Source: Oleiphilus messinensis (GTDB lineage Bacteria > Pseudomonadota > Gammaproteobacteria > Pseudomonadales > Oleiphilaceae). From it: 64,000 bases of DNA. The notes under the pieces were generated by a model. It was not told the origin of the DNA. It searched no databases and was given only the letters and a program-made list of their open reading frames with translations. The translations under genes and the position numbers were made by a program. Below, one piece after another: positions 1-10,170 of this stretch (positions within the stretch are counted from its first letter, which is position 1; each line of letters starts with the position of its first letter). The stretch is taken from positions 1,671,501-1,735,500 of the forward strand of contig NZ_CP021425.1 in the NCBI RefSeq assembly GCF_002162375.1, given 5' to 3'.

Positions 1-174
1 AAAGGGGTGTGGGAGTTCAAGGCGTTGAGCGATCAAGCCTGTAAAGTGGTCTTGAGTTTGCAATTCGAGTTTCAGGGCGCTTTTGGTAAAATGGCGCTGG
101 GCTCTGTGTTCGCCCAAGCCGCAAATACGCTGGTGGATGCATTTTGTAAGCGGGCGAACGAAGTCTATAGCTGA
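1..174 (+). CDS. ratA: RatA-family START-like protein, C-terminal part
   Basis: An open frame from the first base ends at TGA 172-174 and encodes the last 57 residues of a protein; the N-terminus lies outside the window. The tail, with the pattern LQFEFQG...ALGSVFAQAANTLVDAF, matches the C-terminus of the RatA/Coq10 START-domain family (polyketide cyclase-like). In this family the last helix closes a hydrophobic cavity; members have been linked to ubiquinone binding and, in E. coli, to inhibition of 70S ribosome association. The following gene is the rnfH (ratB) homologue, the usual ratA-ratB pair. The family call is firm; the physiological role is inferred. Confidence 0.85.
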   Translation, partial: KGVWEFKALSDQACKVVLSLQFEFQGAFGKMALGSVFAQAANTLVDAFCKRANEVYS

Positions 175-212
175 GTGTTGTAGACAGATCGCCGGATCGG
201 TCGAAAGTAATT

Positions 213-247
213 AGATTGATGGAAAGTAACCAGATTGATGGAAAGTA
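213..247 (+). repeat. Direct duplication of the rnfH start region
   Basis: Sixteen bases at 213-228 (AGATTGATGGAAAGTA) recur exactly at 232-247, a tandem duplication with period 19. The second copy contains the rnfH start codon; the first contains an identical ATG in another frame that opens a nine-codon mini-ORF. Confidence 0.8.
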
Positions 248-531
248 GTTATATTGATGTTGAGGTTGCCTTTGCTTTACCTCACAAGCAAAAAATTGTT
301 GCCGTTAAAGTCAAGCCGGGTACTTCCGCCTACGATGCGGTGATCAAGTCTCAGATTCACACCTTGTTCCCGGAAATTGATCTGGAAAAGGGCAAAATGG
401 GCATTTTTGGCAAGGCTATTAAAGACCCTAAGAATCACGAACTCCGAGCGGGGGATCGCGTGGAACTTTATCGGCCGCTTAAGATTGACCCCAAGCAAGC
501 GCGCGTGAATCGGGCGAAAAAAGGCGCTTGA
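238..531 (+). CDS. rnfH: RnfH family protein (RatB), ubiquitin-like fold
   Basis: A 97-residue protein of the RnfH/UPF0125 family, a beta-grasp (ubiquitin-like) fold. Motifs visible are VEVAFALPHKQ near the start, GIFGKAIKDP in the middle and the typical LRAGDRVELYRPLKIDPK toward the end, followed by the basic tail common in the family. The biochemical role is unsettled. The ATG at 238 is chosen; a TTG directly before it at 235 is in frame and cannot be excluded. The start region lies in a 19-base duplication (213-228 and 232-247). It sits 63 bases after ratA, the conserved pair arrangement. Confidence 0.9.
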   Translation: MESSYIDVEVAFALPHKQKIVAVKVKPGTSAYDAVIKSQIHTLFPEIDLEKGKMGIFGKAIKDPKNHELRAGDRVELYRPLKIDPKQARVNRAKKGA

Positions 532-593
532 GATCCCGATAGTCAACTGTGGTCAGTAGCTATCGGGATGCCGGAATAATCCGGCATGGAGGA

Positions 594-938
594 TCAGTAC
601 GCCGGGGTCTCATTCAGCAGGGCCGAAGCATGGTGGGTGTATGTATCGTCAGGCCCATAATAAACAGTGATAATCTGCCGTTTGATATCACCGCCCGCTT
701 TTTGGAAGGTGTAAACATAAGCATCTTCCTGGTGATCAAAGGTGCTCGGGGTAGAGGGCGTGCCGAGCAGGTAGTGAACTTGTCTTCGGGTCATGCCGGG
801 TTTTAGCTGTTCGAGGGTCTCGTGATCGATAATGCTCCCTTGTTGAACGTTGATTTTGTAAACACCCGGAAATGAGCAGCCTGCTGCAATTACAAGGGTA
901 AAAAATAATGTAGCACTGGCGAAAAAATGTCTGAACAT
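594..938 (-). CDS. bamE: Outer membrane assembly factor BamE (SmpA/OmlA)
   Basis: A 114-residue lipoprotein of the SmpA/OmlA family, the small BamE subunit of the BAM complex that inserts beta-barrel proteins into the outer membrane. The start at 938 (MFRHFFASAT) gives a signal peptide ending in the lipobox VIAAGC, so the mature protein begins at Cys and is lipid anchored. Diagnostic motifs are LEQLKPGMTRRQVHYLLGTP, then YVYTFQ and a beta strand rich in I/V/Y. Length is normal. It is divergent from fur with about 208 bases between them, the order seen in pseudomonads. An upstream in-frame start (992) would place extra residues before the signal peptide and is unlikely. Confidence 0.93.
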   Translation of the reverse strand: MFRHFFASATLFFTLVIAAGCSFPGVYKINVQQGSIIDHETLEQLKPGMTRRQVHYLLGTPSTPSTFDHQEDAYVYTFQKAGGDIKRQIITVYYGPDDTYTHHASALLNETPAY

Positions 939-1146
939 GGAAGGCCTGATGTTGCTGGTTGAAAATAAGTACGATTTAGAGAAACAGTACAATTAAAGGA
1001 ATGCGCAAACTTGGCTTGATCGCCGTTGCGAATAATTCATATTGCGTTTTGCATCTTGTTGCGAATTCCTCTATCTTGTCGGTTTAGTTGGATAAGCAAG
1101 ATAATAACGGATATTGACCCGTCTGCTAAGAGGTTTAATCAAATTC

Positions 1147-1554
1147 ATGTCGTCTGAAAATTTAGAATTGAAGAAAGCGGGCTTGAAAGTCACATTGCCG
1201 AGAATAAAAATCCTCAGCATTCTTGAAAGCGCTGAAAACCATCATATGAGTGCTGAAGATGTTTACAAAACATTGATGGAGGCCGGGGATGATGTTGGTT
1301 TGGCAACTGTCTACCGTGTTTTGACGCAATTCGAGGCCGCAGGTTTGGTGTTGCGACATAACTTTGAAGGGGGGCATGCAGTATTTGAGCTTGCCAGTGA
1401 TGATCATCATGATCATATGGTCTGTACCCAGACTGGCCAGGTTATCGAATTTTGTGATCCCGTTATTGAGGAGCGTCAGCGTCAAATTGCTGAAGAGCAT
1501 GGGTTCGAAATTGTGGATCACAGTTTGACGCTTTATGTGAAGCCAAAAAAATAA
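1147..1554 (+). CDS. fur: Ferric uptake regulator Fur
   Basis: A 135-residue Fur protein, the Fe2+-dependent repressor of iron uptake genes. The N-terminal winged helix includes KKAGLKVTLPRIKIL and the recognition helix region VGLATVYRVLTQFEAAGLV. The C-terminal dimerisation and metal site shows HDDHHDHM-type His clusters and VIEFCDPVIEERQ. As in Pseudomonas Fur, the classic second CxxC-type cysteine is absent (VCTQTGQ). The ATG at 1147 is taken because it matches the family N-terminus; AAGAGG lies at about 1128. Divergent from bamE and convergent with recN, the pseudomonad arrangement. No convincing self-regulatory Fur box was found upstream. Confidence 0.95.
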   Translation: MSSENLELKKAGLKVTLPRIKILSILESAENHHMSAEDVYKTLMEAGDDVGLATVYRVLTQFEAAGLVLRHNFEGGHAVFELASDDHHDHMVCTQTGQVIEFCDPVIEERQRQIAEEHGFEIVDHSLTLYVKPKK

Positions 1555-1680
1555 GCGCAGTAGGTCGCTAATCTTTTCAAGTTGTGGCCGGCGCGCCACA
1601 GCGCGATGTTCTCAATCGTCATCGCGAACGCGCTTCGGCTAAACTCTCCCTCTTGGGCATTACACTGTAAGCTTGTACTG

Positions 1681-3339
1681 TCATTCTATGCTGAGCATTT
1701 CTTTTGCATGATCCAGTGAGCGCTCGGTGATTTCCACGCCCCCAAGCATTCTTGCCACTTCGGTAATTCGCTCCGCTTGTGACAATGGGCGGATTTTAGA
1801 ATGGGTCTCACCATCTTTGGCTGTTTTGCTCACCTCAAGGTGTGTATGTCCCTGGGATGCAACCTGCGGCAAGTGAGTTACACAGAGTACCTGGCCTCGC
1901 GAGCCGAGTTTTCGTAGCATTTGCCCGACCACCTCAGCGGTACTGCCGCCTATACCGACATCCACTTCGTCAAATACCAGCGTTGGAATGGTTGAGGATT
2001 CCGCCAGAATGACCTGGATGGCCAGGCTGACCCGGGAAAGTTCGCCACCAGAGGCAACTTTGATCAGCGGTTGCGGCGGTTGTCCGGGGTTAGCGCTAAT
2101 CATGAATTCAATTGATTCCATTCCGCCAGGGTGAAATTGAGGAGTAGGCGTCAAACAGGTGGTGAACGTGGCGGATGACATATTCAAGTGGGCGAGCTGT
2201 TGGGTGATCAACTTGCTTAGTTTGTCTGCTGCGCTGCTGCGTTTCTTTGTTAGCTTCTCGCAAGTGGTGGCATAGACTGCACCGGCGTCCTCCAGTTTGG
2301 CTTCCAGCACTTCGAGGTTGTCTTCGCCGTCAGTCATTTCAGCCAGCTCGATACTCATCTTCTCCCTTACCCGTATCAGTTCGTGTGCCTCTACTCGGTG
2401 TTTCCTGGCTAATTGATAAATGCTACTGAGGCGTTCCTCAATAAATTGCAGGCGCTCGGGATCGAGTTCAAAGGTGTCGAGAAAGTGTCGCAATGAAGAT
2501 CCTGCCTCGTCGATTTGAATTATTGCTTCGCTCAAAAGATTGCGGGTCTCGTTGAAGTGTTCGTTGTCGACCGGCAGATTCTCCAATAGTTGGCATGCCT
2601 GGCTGATTAGGTCGTGAGCGGTGTTGTCTCCATCAGCGCAAATAGTTATGACCTGATGTCCGGTCTGCAGTACTTTTTCTGCATTGGCCAGGGTGTTTTG
2701 TTCCTGTTCCAGCGTTTCGATTTCACCTTCTTGCAGATCCAGCTGTTCCAGCTCTTGTAGTTGGTAAGACAGTAGCTGTTGGCGAGCATGTCTTTCATCT
2801 GAATGCCCTTTGAGTTGTTCGAGTTTTTGTGCGATTTCGGACCAGTTTTTGAACTGTTGTTTAACGGTTTGAGCCAGTGCGGTTGTGTTGCCAAAAGCAT
2901 CCAGTAATTGCTTGTGGGTGTCCTTGCGTAACAGAGACTGGTGTTCGTGTTGGCTGTGAATGTCGATCAGTAGCTCGCCAAGTTGACGTAAGTTCTGTAA
3001 GGGGGCGGGCTGGCCATTTATGTAGCCTCTCGAACGCCCCTCTTTGGTGATAACCCGCCTTAAAATACATTCCGGCCCCTGATCCAGGTCCCGTTCTGCT
3101 AGCCAGGTGTGTGCTGCAGGCAGTTGGCTAATATCAAATGTGGCGGTCAATTCGGCTTTCGTTTTGCCATACCTGACAATGCCGCTGTCTGCCCGGTCTC
3201 CCAGCGTTAAGCCCAGAGCGTCAAGGACGATTGATTTACCGGCACCTGTTTCGCCTGTGATTACAGTCATGCCTTGTTCGAAAGAGAGTTCAACACGTTC
3301 TGCTATTGCAAAATTGCTCACAGTTAAATGAATCAACAT
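1681..3339 (-). CDS. recN: DNA repair ATPase RecN
   Basis: A 552-residue SMC-like ATPase that acts in double-strand break repair, tethering broken ends for RecA-dependent recombination. The Walker A motif GETGAGKS lies near residue 30, a long Gln/Glu-rich coiled coil fills residues about 150-370, and the C-terminal lobe carries the ABC signature region ASGGELSRV and Walker B TLVFDEVDVGIGG. Length is that of the family. It is transcribed toward fur and away from grpE, with a 230-base intergenic region holding its promoter and the sigma-32 promoter of grpE. No SOS (LexA) box was recognised by eye. Confidence 0.96.
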   Translation of the reverse strand: MLIHLTVSNFAIAERVELSFEQGMTVITGETGAGKSIVLDALGLTLGDRADSGIVRYGKTKAELTATFDISQLPAAHTWLAERDLDQGPECILRRVITKEGRSRGYINGQPAPLQNLRQLGELLIDIHSQHEHQSLLRKDTHKQLLDAFGNTTALAQTVKQQFKNWSEIAQKLEQLKGHSDERHARQQLLSYQLQELEQLDLQEGEIETLEQEQNTLANAEKVLQTGHQVITICADGDNTAHDLISQACQLLENLPVDNEHFNETRNLLSEAIIQIDEAGSSLRHFLDTFELDPERLQFIEERLSSIYQLARKHRVEAHELIRVREKMSIELAEMTDGEDNLEVLEAKLEDAGAVYATTCEKLTKKRSSAADKLSKLITQQLAHLNMSSATFTTCLTPTPQFHPGGMESIEFMISANPGQPPQPLIKVASGGELSRVSLAIQVILAESSTIPTLVFDEVDVGIGGSTAEVVGQMLRKLGSRGQVLCVTHLPQVASQGHTHLEVSKTAKDGETHSKIRPLSQAERITEVARMLGGVEITERSLDHAKEMLSIE

Positions 3340-3457
3340 AGGTTCCAGTCTCTAAAAGGGTGCCGTTGGGTGGCTATATATACAGTATTGGGTTGGGTCT
3401 GGCAATTCCCCAGGCGAGTAAATTATCTGAAATTTAAAGTGTAAATTCAGCATCAGA

Positions 3458-3483
3458 CTTGAAAACAAATTAACCGACCCCAT
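3458..3483 (+). promoter_or_regulatory. Sigma-32 (RpoH) heat-shock promoter of grpE
   Basis: A perfect -35 element CTTGAA at 3458-3463 is followed after 14 bases by a perfect -10 core CCCCAT at 3478-3483. This equals the E. coli sigma-32 consensus (CTTGAA, 13-14 bp, CCCCAT). It lies about 87 bases before grpE. Confidence 0.85.
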
Positions 3484-3569
3484 CTCTCCAAAAAATTTGA
3501 GAAAGAGACCTTGTAAGCATTGGTTTCCCTGGGAGGCCGAGCCAGAATTGATCCAATTGGAGGAGTGAA

Positions 3570-4184
3570 ATGAGCGCTGAGGAAAAAAACGTAAATGAGT
3601 CCGAGCAAGCATTGCAGGATGAAGCGTTGGAAACTGTAGAGCAGGCAGATGCTGATGTGGTTGAGTCAACTGATGCTCCTGAAGAGGCCGCCTCAGCGGA
3701 TGCGCAGGTTGCCGTGATGACCGAAGAGCTGAGCAAACTGAAAGAGCAGGTGTTGCGCTCTGAGGCGGAAATGGAGAACGTTCGTCGCCGGGCAGAGCTG
3801 GATGTTGAAAAGGCGCACAAATTTGCCTTGGAAAAGTTCACGAAGGAACTCTTGCCTATCGCCGACAGTCTGGAAAAGGCGATCGAATCGATTCAGGGGG
3901 ATGATGCTGTGCTGGTCTCCGCACGGGAAGGGGTGGAGATGACTTTGAATCTGATGATGAGTGCATTGGGCAAGTTCAAAGTTGAGCAACTTGATCCGGT
4001 TGGTGAGCCCTTTGATCCGCAATACCACGAAGCGATGTCAATGGTCAGTGCACCCCATGCTGAACCGAACTCAGTGATCGCTGTCGTGCAAAAAGGTTAC
4101 ACCTTGCATGGTCGTTTGGTGCGTCCAGCTATGGTTATGGTGGCCAAGGCAGAAGCTGGAAATCAAATTGACGAAAAGGCTTGA
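3570..4184 (+). CDS. grpE: Nucleotide exchange factor GrpE
   Basis: A 204-residue co-chaperone that releases ADP from DnaK and so drives the chaperone cycle. An acidic, disordered N-terminal stretch of about 50 residues is followed by a long coiled-coil helix (EELSKLKEQVLRSEAEMENVRRR) and the C-terminal beta domain with the family signature FDPQYHEAMS...VIAVVQKGYTLHGRLVRPAMVMV. GGAGG at 3559-3563 lies seven bases before the ATG. It is first in grpE-dnaK-dnaJ and read from the consensus sigma-32 promoter upstream. Its stop codon overlaps the -35 element of a second possible heat-shock promoter. Confidence 0.97.
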   Translation: MSAEEKNVNESEQALQDEALETVEQADADVVESTDAPEEAASADAQVAVMTEELSKLKEQVLRSEAEMENVRRRAELDVEKAHKFALEKFTKELLPIADSLEKAIESIQGDDAVLVSAREGVEMTLNLMMSALGKFKVEQLDPVGEPFDPQYHEAMSMVSAPHAEPNSVIAVVQKGYTLHGRLVRPAMVMVAKAEAGNQIDEKA

Positions 4185-4208
4185 AAAAAAAATAAGCGGG
4201 CCAATATA
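4180..4208 (+). promoter_or_regulatory. Possible second sigma-32 promoter before dnaK
   Basis: CTTGAA at 4180-4185 overlaps the grpE stop codon and is followed, 14 bases on, by GCCAATATA, which fits the sigma-32 -10 CCCCATNTA at six of eight defined positions. It would allow dnaK to be transcribed apart from grpE. Weaker than the grpE promoter and untested. Confidence 0.4.
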
Positions 4209-4346
4209 GAGTGGTAAGTCGGATGGCCAATAAGCTTTGGAGGTAACCCGGGGCAGGCCGCAGCAGATTGGGAATGAACTTAAGAATACCAGGACCGGAA
4301 AATTCACGAGCATGTTAGCCGGTTCTATTTAGTTTGGAGAAGATTT

Positions 4347-6278
4347 ATGAGCAAAATTATCGGAATTGACTTGGGGACCACAAACTCTTGTGTTGCCATT
4401 ATGGATGGTAAAAAAACCAAGGTCATTGAAAACGCAGAAGGTGATCGCACCACCCCATCCATCATCGCATTTACCGATGATGGAGAAACCCTGGTTGGCC
4501 AGTCGGCCAAGCGTCAGGCGGTAACAAACCCAACCAATACATTGTTTGCTATCAAGCGTTTGATTGGTCGTCGCTTTGAAGACTCTGTTGTTCAGAAAGA
4601 TATCAAAATGGTGCCTTACAAAATTGTAGGCGCAGACAATGGTGATGCATGGGTTGAAGTGAAAGGCGAGAAAAAAGCACCGCCACAGATTTCTGCTGAA
4701 GTCTTGAAGAAAATGAAGAAAACAGCAGAAGATTACCTGGGTGAAAGTGTAACCGAGGCAGTTATTACTGTGCCGGCCTACTTCAATGATTCTCAGCGTC
4801 AGGCAACCAAGGATGCGGGTAAAATCGCAGGTCTTGATGTTAAGCGTATCATCAATGAGCCTACCGCTGCAGCACTGGCCTATGGTTTGGACAAGCAGTC
4901 TGGTGATTCCACTATTGCTGTTTACGATTTGGGTGGTGGTACATTCGATATTTCGATCATTGAAATTGCAGATGTTGATGGCGAGAAACAGTTTGAGGTA
5001 TTGGCAACCAATGGTGACACCTTCCTGGGTGGTGAAGACTTCGACTTACGTTTGATTGAATATTTAGCGGATCAATTCAAGAAAGATAGTGGTATCGATC
5101 TGAAGGGTGATCCTCTGGCCATGCAGCGATTGAAGGAAGCTGCCGAGAAGGCAAAGGTTGAGTTATCGAGCAGCCAGCAGACTGATGTTAACTTGCCTTA
5201 CATCACTGCGGATCAGACGGGTCCCAAGCACTTGAACGTTAAAGTGACGCGAGCAAAACTGGAGTCGCTGGTTGAAGATCTTGTTGTGAACAGCCTTGAG
5301 CCTTGCCGTATAGCGCTTCAAGATGCTGGATTGAACGCATCCGAGATTGATGAAGTGATCTTGGTGGGTGGCCAGACACGGATGCCGATGGTTCAAGAAA
5401 AAGTTAAAGAGTTCTTCGGCAAAGAAGCTCGCAAAGATGTAAACCCTGATGAGGCTGTTGCAATTGGTGCTGCAGTTCAGGCTGCGGTTTTGTCGGGTGA
5501 TGTGAAAGACGTACTGTTGCTTGATGTTTCGCCTTTGACTCTGGGTATTGAAACCATGGGTGGTGTTGCCACGCCGTTAATAGAGAAAAATACAACCATC
5601 CCGACCAAAAAGTCGCAGGTTTTCTCGACAGCGGATGACAACCAGACCGCAGTGACGATCCATGTTGTTCAGGGTGAGCGTAAGCAGGCGGCGCAGAACA
5701 AGTCTCTGGGGCGTTTTGATTTGGCTGATATTCCGCCAGCACCGCGTGGTATGCCGCAAATCGAGGTTACATTTGATATTGATGCCAATGGTATTTTGAA
5801 TGTATCTGCCAAAGATAAGGCTACTGGCAAAGAGCAATCAATCGTGATTAAAGCGTCTTCTGGTTTGTCGGACGAAGAAATCGAGAAAATGGTGAGCGAC
5901 GCCGAAGCGAATGCGGATGAAGATCGTAAGTTCGAAGAGCTTATTGCAGCACGAAACCAGGCTGATGGTATGATTCACGCGGTCAAGAAAACCCTTGAAG
6001 AAGCTGGCGATAAAGCGACTGCGGAAGAGAAAGAGAAAATCGAAGCTGCTATTAAAGACCTGGAAGAAGCTGTGAAGGGGGATGATAAGGCGGATATCGA
6101 GGCGAAGACCAAGGTGTTGACTGACGCTTCAGGTGAGTTGGCGCAAAAAATGTATGCAGAGCAGGCGCAAGCAGCGGGTGCAGCGGAAGGTGCTGATGCC
6201 GCAGCAGGTGATGCATCTGGTCCATCTGACGATGCAGTTGATGCAGAGTTTGAAGAAGTTAAGGACGATAAGCGCTAA
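4347..6278 (+). CDS. dnaK: Chaperone protein DnaK (Hsp70)
   Basis: A 643-residue Hsp70. The ATPase domain has the N-terminal phosphate loop [13 protein letters not shown], the signature [12 protein letters not shown] near residue 195 and the third Hsp70 motif [14 protein letters not shown] near residue 340. The linker [16 protein letters not shown] leads into the substrate-binding domain and the helical lid; the end [10 protein letters not shown] is the acidic tail typical of gammaproteobacterial DnaK. It works with GrpE and DnaJ, encoded on either side. The leader of 162 bases after grpE may hold its own heat-shock promoter. TTGGAGAAG lies just before the ATG. Full length and intact. Confidence 0.98.
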   Translation: MSKIIGIDLGTTNSCVAIMDGKKTKVIENAEGDRTTPSIIAFTDDGETLVGQSAKRQAVTNPTNTLFAIKRLIGRRFEDSVVQKDIKMVPYKIVGADNGDAWVEVKGEKKAPPQISAEVLKKMKKTAEDYLGESVTEAVITVPAYFNDSQRQATKDAGKIAGLDVKRIINEPTAAALAYGLDKQSGDSTIAVYDLGGGTFDISIIEIADVDGEKQFEVLATNGDTFLGGEDFDLRLIEYLADQFKKDSGIDLKGDPLAMQRLKEAAEKAKVELSSSQQTDVNLPYITADQTGPKHLNVKVTRAKLESLVEDLVVNSLEPCRIALQDAGLNASEIDEVILVGGQTRMPMVQEKVKEFFGKEARKDVNPDEAVAIGAAVQAAVLSGDVKDVLLLDVSPLTLGIETMGGVATPLIEKNTTIPTKKSQVFSTADDNQTAVTIHVVQGERKQAAQNKSLGRFDLADIPPAPRGMPQIEVTFDIDANGILNVSAKDKATGKEQSIVIKASSGLSDEEIEKMVSDAEANADEDRKFEELIAARNQADGMIHAVKKTLEEAGDKATAEEKEKIEAAIKDLEEAVKGDDKADIEAKTKVLTDASGELAQKMYAEQAQAAGAAEGADAAAGDASGPSDDAVDAEFEEVKDDKR

Positions 6279-6312
6279 GCATTTGCTTTGCGTTTACAGT
6301 CTTGTGGATATG

Positions 6313-6341
6313 GCGTGGAGTTTAGGCTCCGCGTCATTTTT
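6313..6341 (+). terminator. Hairpin between dnaK and dnaJ
   Basis: Stem 6313-6320 with 6327-6334 (six to eight pairs with G-U wobbles, loop TTTAGG) is followed by CATTTTTG. It could partly terminate dnaK transcripts and lower dnaJ expression relative to dnaK. Confidence 0.5.
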
Positions 6342-6424
6342 GCGTCTGTCTTATGGGGATTATGAATGTGATCTCCAGTGTTGAATTGAAGAGGTGGGTT
6401 AGCCTCGTACATAGCTGAAGTCTT

Positions 6425-7561
6425 ATGTCAAAACGAGATTATTACGAGATATTGGGTCTTGCTAAAACGGCGGAAGCCAAAGAGATAAAGCAGGCCTACC
6501 GAAAATTAGCCATGAAATATCACCCGGACCGGAACTCTGATGATCCGGAGGCCGAGGATAAATTCAAAGAGGCTACAGAAGCCTACGAGGTGCTTAGCAC
6601 GCCGGAAAAACGGGAAGCTTATGATCGCTACGGGCATGCTGGGGTTGATCCTAATATGGCCAGTGGCGGCGGTTTTGGGGGTGGTGGAGCCAGTTTTGCT
6701 GATATCTTCGGTGATGTTTTCGGCGATATTTTCAGTGGTGGCGGAGGCGGTGGTCGTTCACGTTCTGCCAAGGGCGCTGACTTGCGCTACAATCTGGAAC
6801 TGGATCTGGAAGATGCGGTTCGTGGTAAAACAGTAAAAATTAAGATCCCCACTCACGTTAATTGTGAGGATTGTGACGGATCCGGTGCGCAAAAAGGGAC
6901 CGAACCCGAAAACTGTGGTACTTGTCACGGTGTTGGGCAGATTCGCATGCAGCAGGGATTCTTCTCTGTGCAGCAGACTTGTCCGCATTGTCGTGGTCGT
7001 GGCAAGGTGATCAAATCTCCGTGTAAAACCTGTCATGGTGCCGGACTGGTTGAAGAGCAAAAAACACTGTCTGTAAAAGTCCCGCCTGGAGTCGATACGG
7101 GTGATCGTATCCGCTTGGCAGGAGAGGGAGAGGTGGGGGCTCGTGGTGGCCCTCCAGGTGATCTTTATGTTCAGGTAATGGTTAAGGATCATCCGATTTT
7201 TGTTCGTGATGGCAAGAATCTTTATTGTGATGTGCCCATCACCTTTGGTGATGCTGCATTGGGTGGCGAGTTGGAGGTTCCGACGCTTGACGGTCGAGTC
7301 AAATTAAAAATTCCACCTGAAACCCAAACGGGTAAGCTGTTCCGCTTGCGTGGTAAAGGTGTGACACCTGTCAGGGGTGGTGCCGCGGGCGATTTGCTGT
7401 GTCGAGTTACGGTGGAAACCCCTGTTAATTTGACCAAAAAGCAAAAAGATTTGTTGCGCGAATTTCAGGAATCAATGGAGTCTGGTAATGCTCATCATGC
7501 TCCGAAAAAGCATTCCTGGTTTGAGGGTGTGAAAAACTTTTTTGAGGATATGAAGTTCTAG
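6425..7561 (+). CDS. dnaJ: Chaperone protein DnaJ (Hsp40)
   Basis: A 378-residue class I J-protein that delivers substrates to DnaK and stimulates its ATPase. The J-domain (residues 5-70) contains the HPD tripeptide in MKYHPDRN. A Gly/Phe-rich segment follows (about 75-120). The cysteine-rich zinc domain has all four CxxCxGxG repeats: [24 protein letters not shown] and CKTCHGAG. The C-terminal substrate-binding barrels end near residue 340. Length and order are those of E. coli DnaJ. It ends the chaperone operon and is followed 15 bases on by a strong terminator. Confidence 0.97.
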   Translation: MSKRDYYEILGLAKTAEAKEIKQAYRKLAMKYHPDRNSDDPEAEDKFKEATEAYEVLSTPEKREAYDRYGHAGVDPNMASGGGFGGGGASFADIFGDVFGDIFSGGGGGGRSRSAKGADLRYNLELDLEDAVRGKTVKIKIPTHVNCEDCDGSGAQKGTEPENCGTCHGVGQIRMQQGFFSVQQTCPHCRGRGKVIKSPCKTCHGAGLVEEQKTLSVKVPPGVDTGDRIRLAGEGEVGARGGPPGDLYVQVMVKDHPIFVRDGKNLYCDVPITFGDAALGGELEVPTLDGRVKLKIPPETQTGKLFRLRGKGVTPVRGGAAGDLLCRVTVETPVNLTKKQKDLLREFQESMESGNAHHAPKKHSWFEGVKNFFEDMKF

Positions 7562-7576
7562 CCCTGCATATCACTC

Positions 7577-7602
7577 AAAAGGGGCGTAAAGCCCCTTTTT
7601 TG
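7577..7602 (+). terminator. Rho-independent terminator after dnaJ
   Basis: AAAAGGGGC (loop GTAAA) GCCCCTTTTTT forms a tight GC-rich stem followed by six T; the A-tract before it may also let it work in reverse. Confidence 0.85.
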
Positions 7603-7736
7603 TTGATTCGACATGGGTATCTTTGGGGTTGCGATGCGTTATATGGGCTGAGGACGGATGCACGCGGACGTAATCGGAATCTTTTTTTATTTATGCATTG
7701 ATTTTGGTGGTCGTAAAGAAGGCTGAGGTCACATGA

Positions 7737-8579
<843 letters not shown>

Positions 8580-8604
8580 GTTAGGAAGATAGCGTTGGCA
8601 GTAA

Positions 8605-8635
8605 GCCCCTAAATACTGAAGTTTAGTGGGTTTTC
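8605..8635 (+). terminator. Terminator after dapB
   Basis: CCC and CTAAA pair with TTTAG and GGG (one bulged T) around the loop TACTGAAG, followed by TTTTCT. Confidence 0.7.
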
Positions 8636-8745
8636 TCCTGCCGATTTATCATGAAGACTGTAAAAATGATGTGAAGTTATGCTCAAAGATGGTGCTTGCG
8701 TAGACAGCTTCGCCCATTTTTCGTAGAATACGCGGGTTTGTGCGT

Positions 8746-8802
8746 ATGCTGCGACTGAGACCCCCGACTGTGTCTCGAAAAAGAATTGGAATCAAGTTTT
8801 GA
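8746..8802 (+). CDS. Candidate Arg-rich leader peptide of carAB
   Basis: An 18-codon open frame, MLRLRPPTVSRKRIGIKF, ends with TGA at 8800-8802, two bases before the stem of an intrinsic terminator (8804-8837) and about 210 bases before carA. Four of 18 codons are Arg, all of them CGA or AGA. This placement is that of an attenuation leader peptide, and arginine is a sensible signal because carbamoyl phosphate is an arginine precursor. No clear ribosome binding site is visible. A second 15-codon frame (8679-8726) lies upstream and looks less convincing. This is inference from layout only. Confidence 0.4.
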   Translation: MLRLRPPTVSRKRIGIKF

Positions 8803-8803
8803 A

Positions 8804-8837
8804 GCGGGATGGAGTTACAGCTCCCTCTCGCTTTTTT
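8804..8837 (+). terminator. Intrinsic terminator (attenuator) in the carA leader
   Basis: GCGGGATGGAG (8804-8814) pairs with GCTCCCTCTCGC (8820-8831) with one internal mismatch, followed by six T. It lies inside the leader of carA rather than after a gene, since dapB already has a terminator at 8605-8635; this suggests transcription attenuation. A further hairpin, CCCTGG/CCAGGG at 8904-8921, follows without a T-run. Confidence 0.7.
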
Positions 8838-9014
8838 GCGACTTGAAAAAAGTACCAATTTCAAACGGATTCGGGAGCGTATTTCGGTCATTCCTGATCT
8901 TTTCCCTGGGTTGTTCCAGGGTATAAAGATCAAGGTAGATTCGGTACTTCGAGTCTAAAGCAGCAACAAGTCGCCTTTATGACAACTGGCCCCCAGAGTT
9001 TGAAAGAGGAAACG

Positions 9015-10148
9015 GTGTTGAAAAAACCTGCGATACTGGCGCTCGAAGATGGAAGTATCTTCAAGGGCATTTCGATTGGAGCAGATGGTATAACAGTGGG
9101 TGAGGTTGTTTTTAATACCTCCATGACAGGTTATCAGGAAATATTGACCGATCCTTCCTATGCCCAGCAAATTGTAACTTTAACTTATCCCCATATCGGC
9201 AACACTGGTGTGAATCAGGAAGATGTCGAATCCGATAGTATCTGGGCTGCTGGCCTGGTGATTCGGGATCTCCCCCTTCTGGTTAGTAATTTCCGTTCAG
9301 AGCAGGCGCTGGATGAGTACCTGAAAGAGAATGGAAAGATTGGAATCGCCGATATCGATACCCGTCGTCTGACGCGAATTCTTCGGGAAAAAGGCGCGCA
9401 AAACGGCTGTATCATTGCGGGTGATGATATAGATGTTGATAAAGCGTTAGCGATGGCGAAAGATTTTCCAGGCCTCAAAGGAATGGATCTCGCGAAAGAG
9501 GTGACCCGATCCGAAGCTGGAACCTGGACTCAGTCGGAATGGGTTTTGGGTAAAGGATACCTGGAACAGGGTGAAACTGACTTTCATGTGGTGGCTTACG
9601 ACTTCGGTGTCAAACTGAATATTTTGCGTATGTTGGCCGGTCGTGGCTGTAAGTTGACAGTTGTTCCGGCGCAAACTCCTGCTGCGGAAGTTTTAGCGAT
9701 GAAGCCTGATGGCGTCTTTCTGTCCAATGGCCCGGGTGATCCAGAGCCGTGTGACTACGCGGTGAAAGCGATCAAAGAAATATTGTCACACCGAGTGCCT
9801 GTGTTCGGAATTTGTCTTGGGCATCAATTGCTGGCCTTGGCCAGTGGTGCAAAGACAGCGAAGATGAAGTTCGGTCACCATGGTGCCAATCACCCGGTGC
9901 AAAATCTTGAAGATGGTACCGTGATGATTACCAGTCAAAATCATGGTTTTGCGGTTGATGAAACGTCTTTGCCTGAGTGTTTGAAAGCAACTCATAAGTC
10001 TCTGTTTGATCAATCCTTGCAGGGTATTGAGCGAGTTGATGTGCCGGCGTTCAGTTTTCAAGGGCACCCGGAAGCGAGCCCCGGTCCCCACGATGTAGCA
10101 CCTCTGTTTGATAAATTCATTCAGATGATGAGGCAGTCGGTTGCGTAA
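9015..10148 (+). CDS. carA: Carbamoyl phosphate synthetase small (glutaminase) chain
   Basis: The glutamine amidotransferase subunit, about 377 residues, releases ammonia from glutamine and channels it to CarB for carbamoyl phosphate, precursor of arginine and pyrimidines. The N-terminal CPSase domain has [21 protein letters not shown]; the class I amidotransferase domain has the catalytic Cys in [13 protein letters not shown] and the His/Glu in [11 protein letters not shown]. The start is GTG 9015 or TTG 9018, because AAGAGGA at 9004-9010 fits these and the protein then begins like CarA of Pseudomonas; the ATG at 8979 lacks a binding site. The long leader carries a terminator and a mini-ORF. 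Confidence 0.95.
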   Translation: MLKKPAILALEDGSIFKGISIGADGITVGEVVFNTSMTGYQEILTDPSYAQQIVTLTYPHIGNTGVNQEDVESDSIWAAGLVIRDLPLLVSNFRSEQALDEYLKENGKIGIADIDTRRLTRILREKGAQNGCIIAGDDIDVDKALAMAKDFPGLKGMDLAKEVTRSEAGTWTQSEWVLGKGYLEQGETDFHVVAYDFGVKLNILRMLAGRGCKLTVVPAQTPAAEVLAMKPDGVFLSNGPGDPEPCDYAVKAIKEILSHRVPVFGICLGHQLLALASGAKTAKMKFGHHGANHPVQNLEDGTVMITSQNHGFAVDETSLPECLKATHKSLFDQSLQGIERVDVPAFSFQGHPEASPGPHDVAPLFDKFIQMMRQSVA

Positions 10149-10170
10149 GTCATACTGGCGCTAGTAGACA

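Noticed and set aside
1020-1080. Possible Fur box in the bamE/fur divergent region
   Set aside because: The best match (around 1028-1046) agrees with the 19-base consensus at only about nine positions and is not clearly symmetrical.
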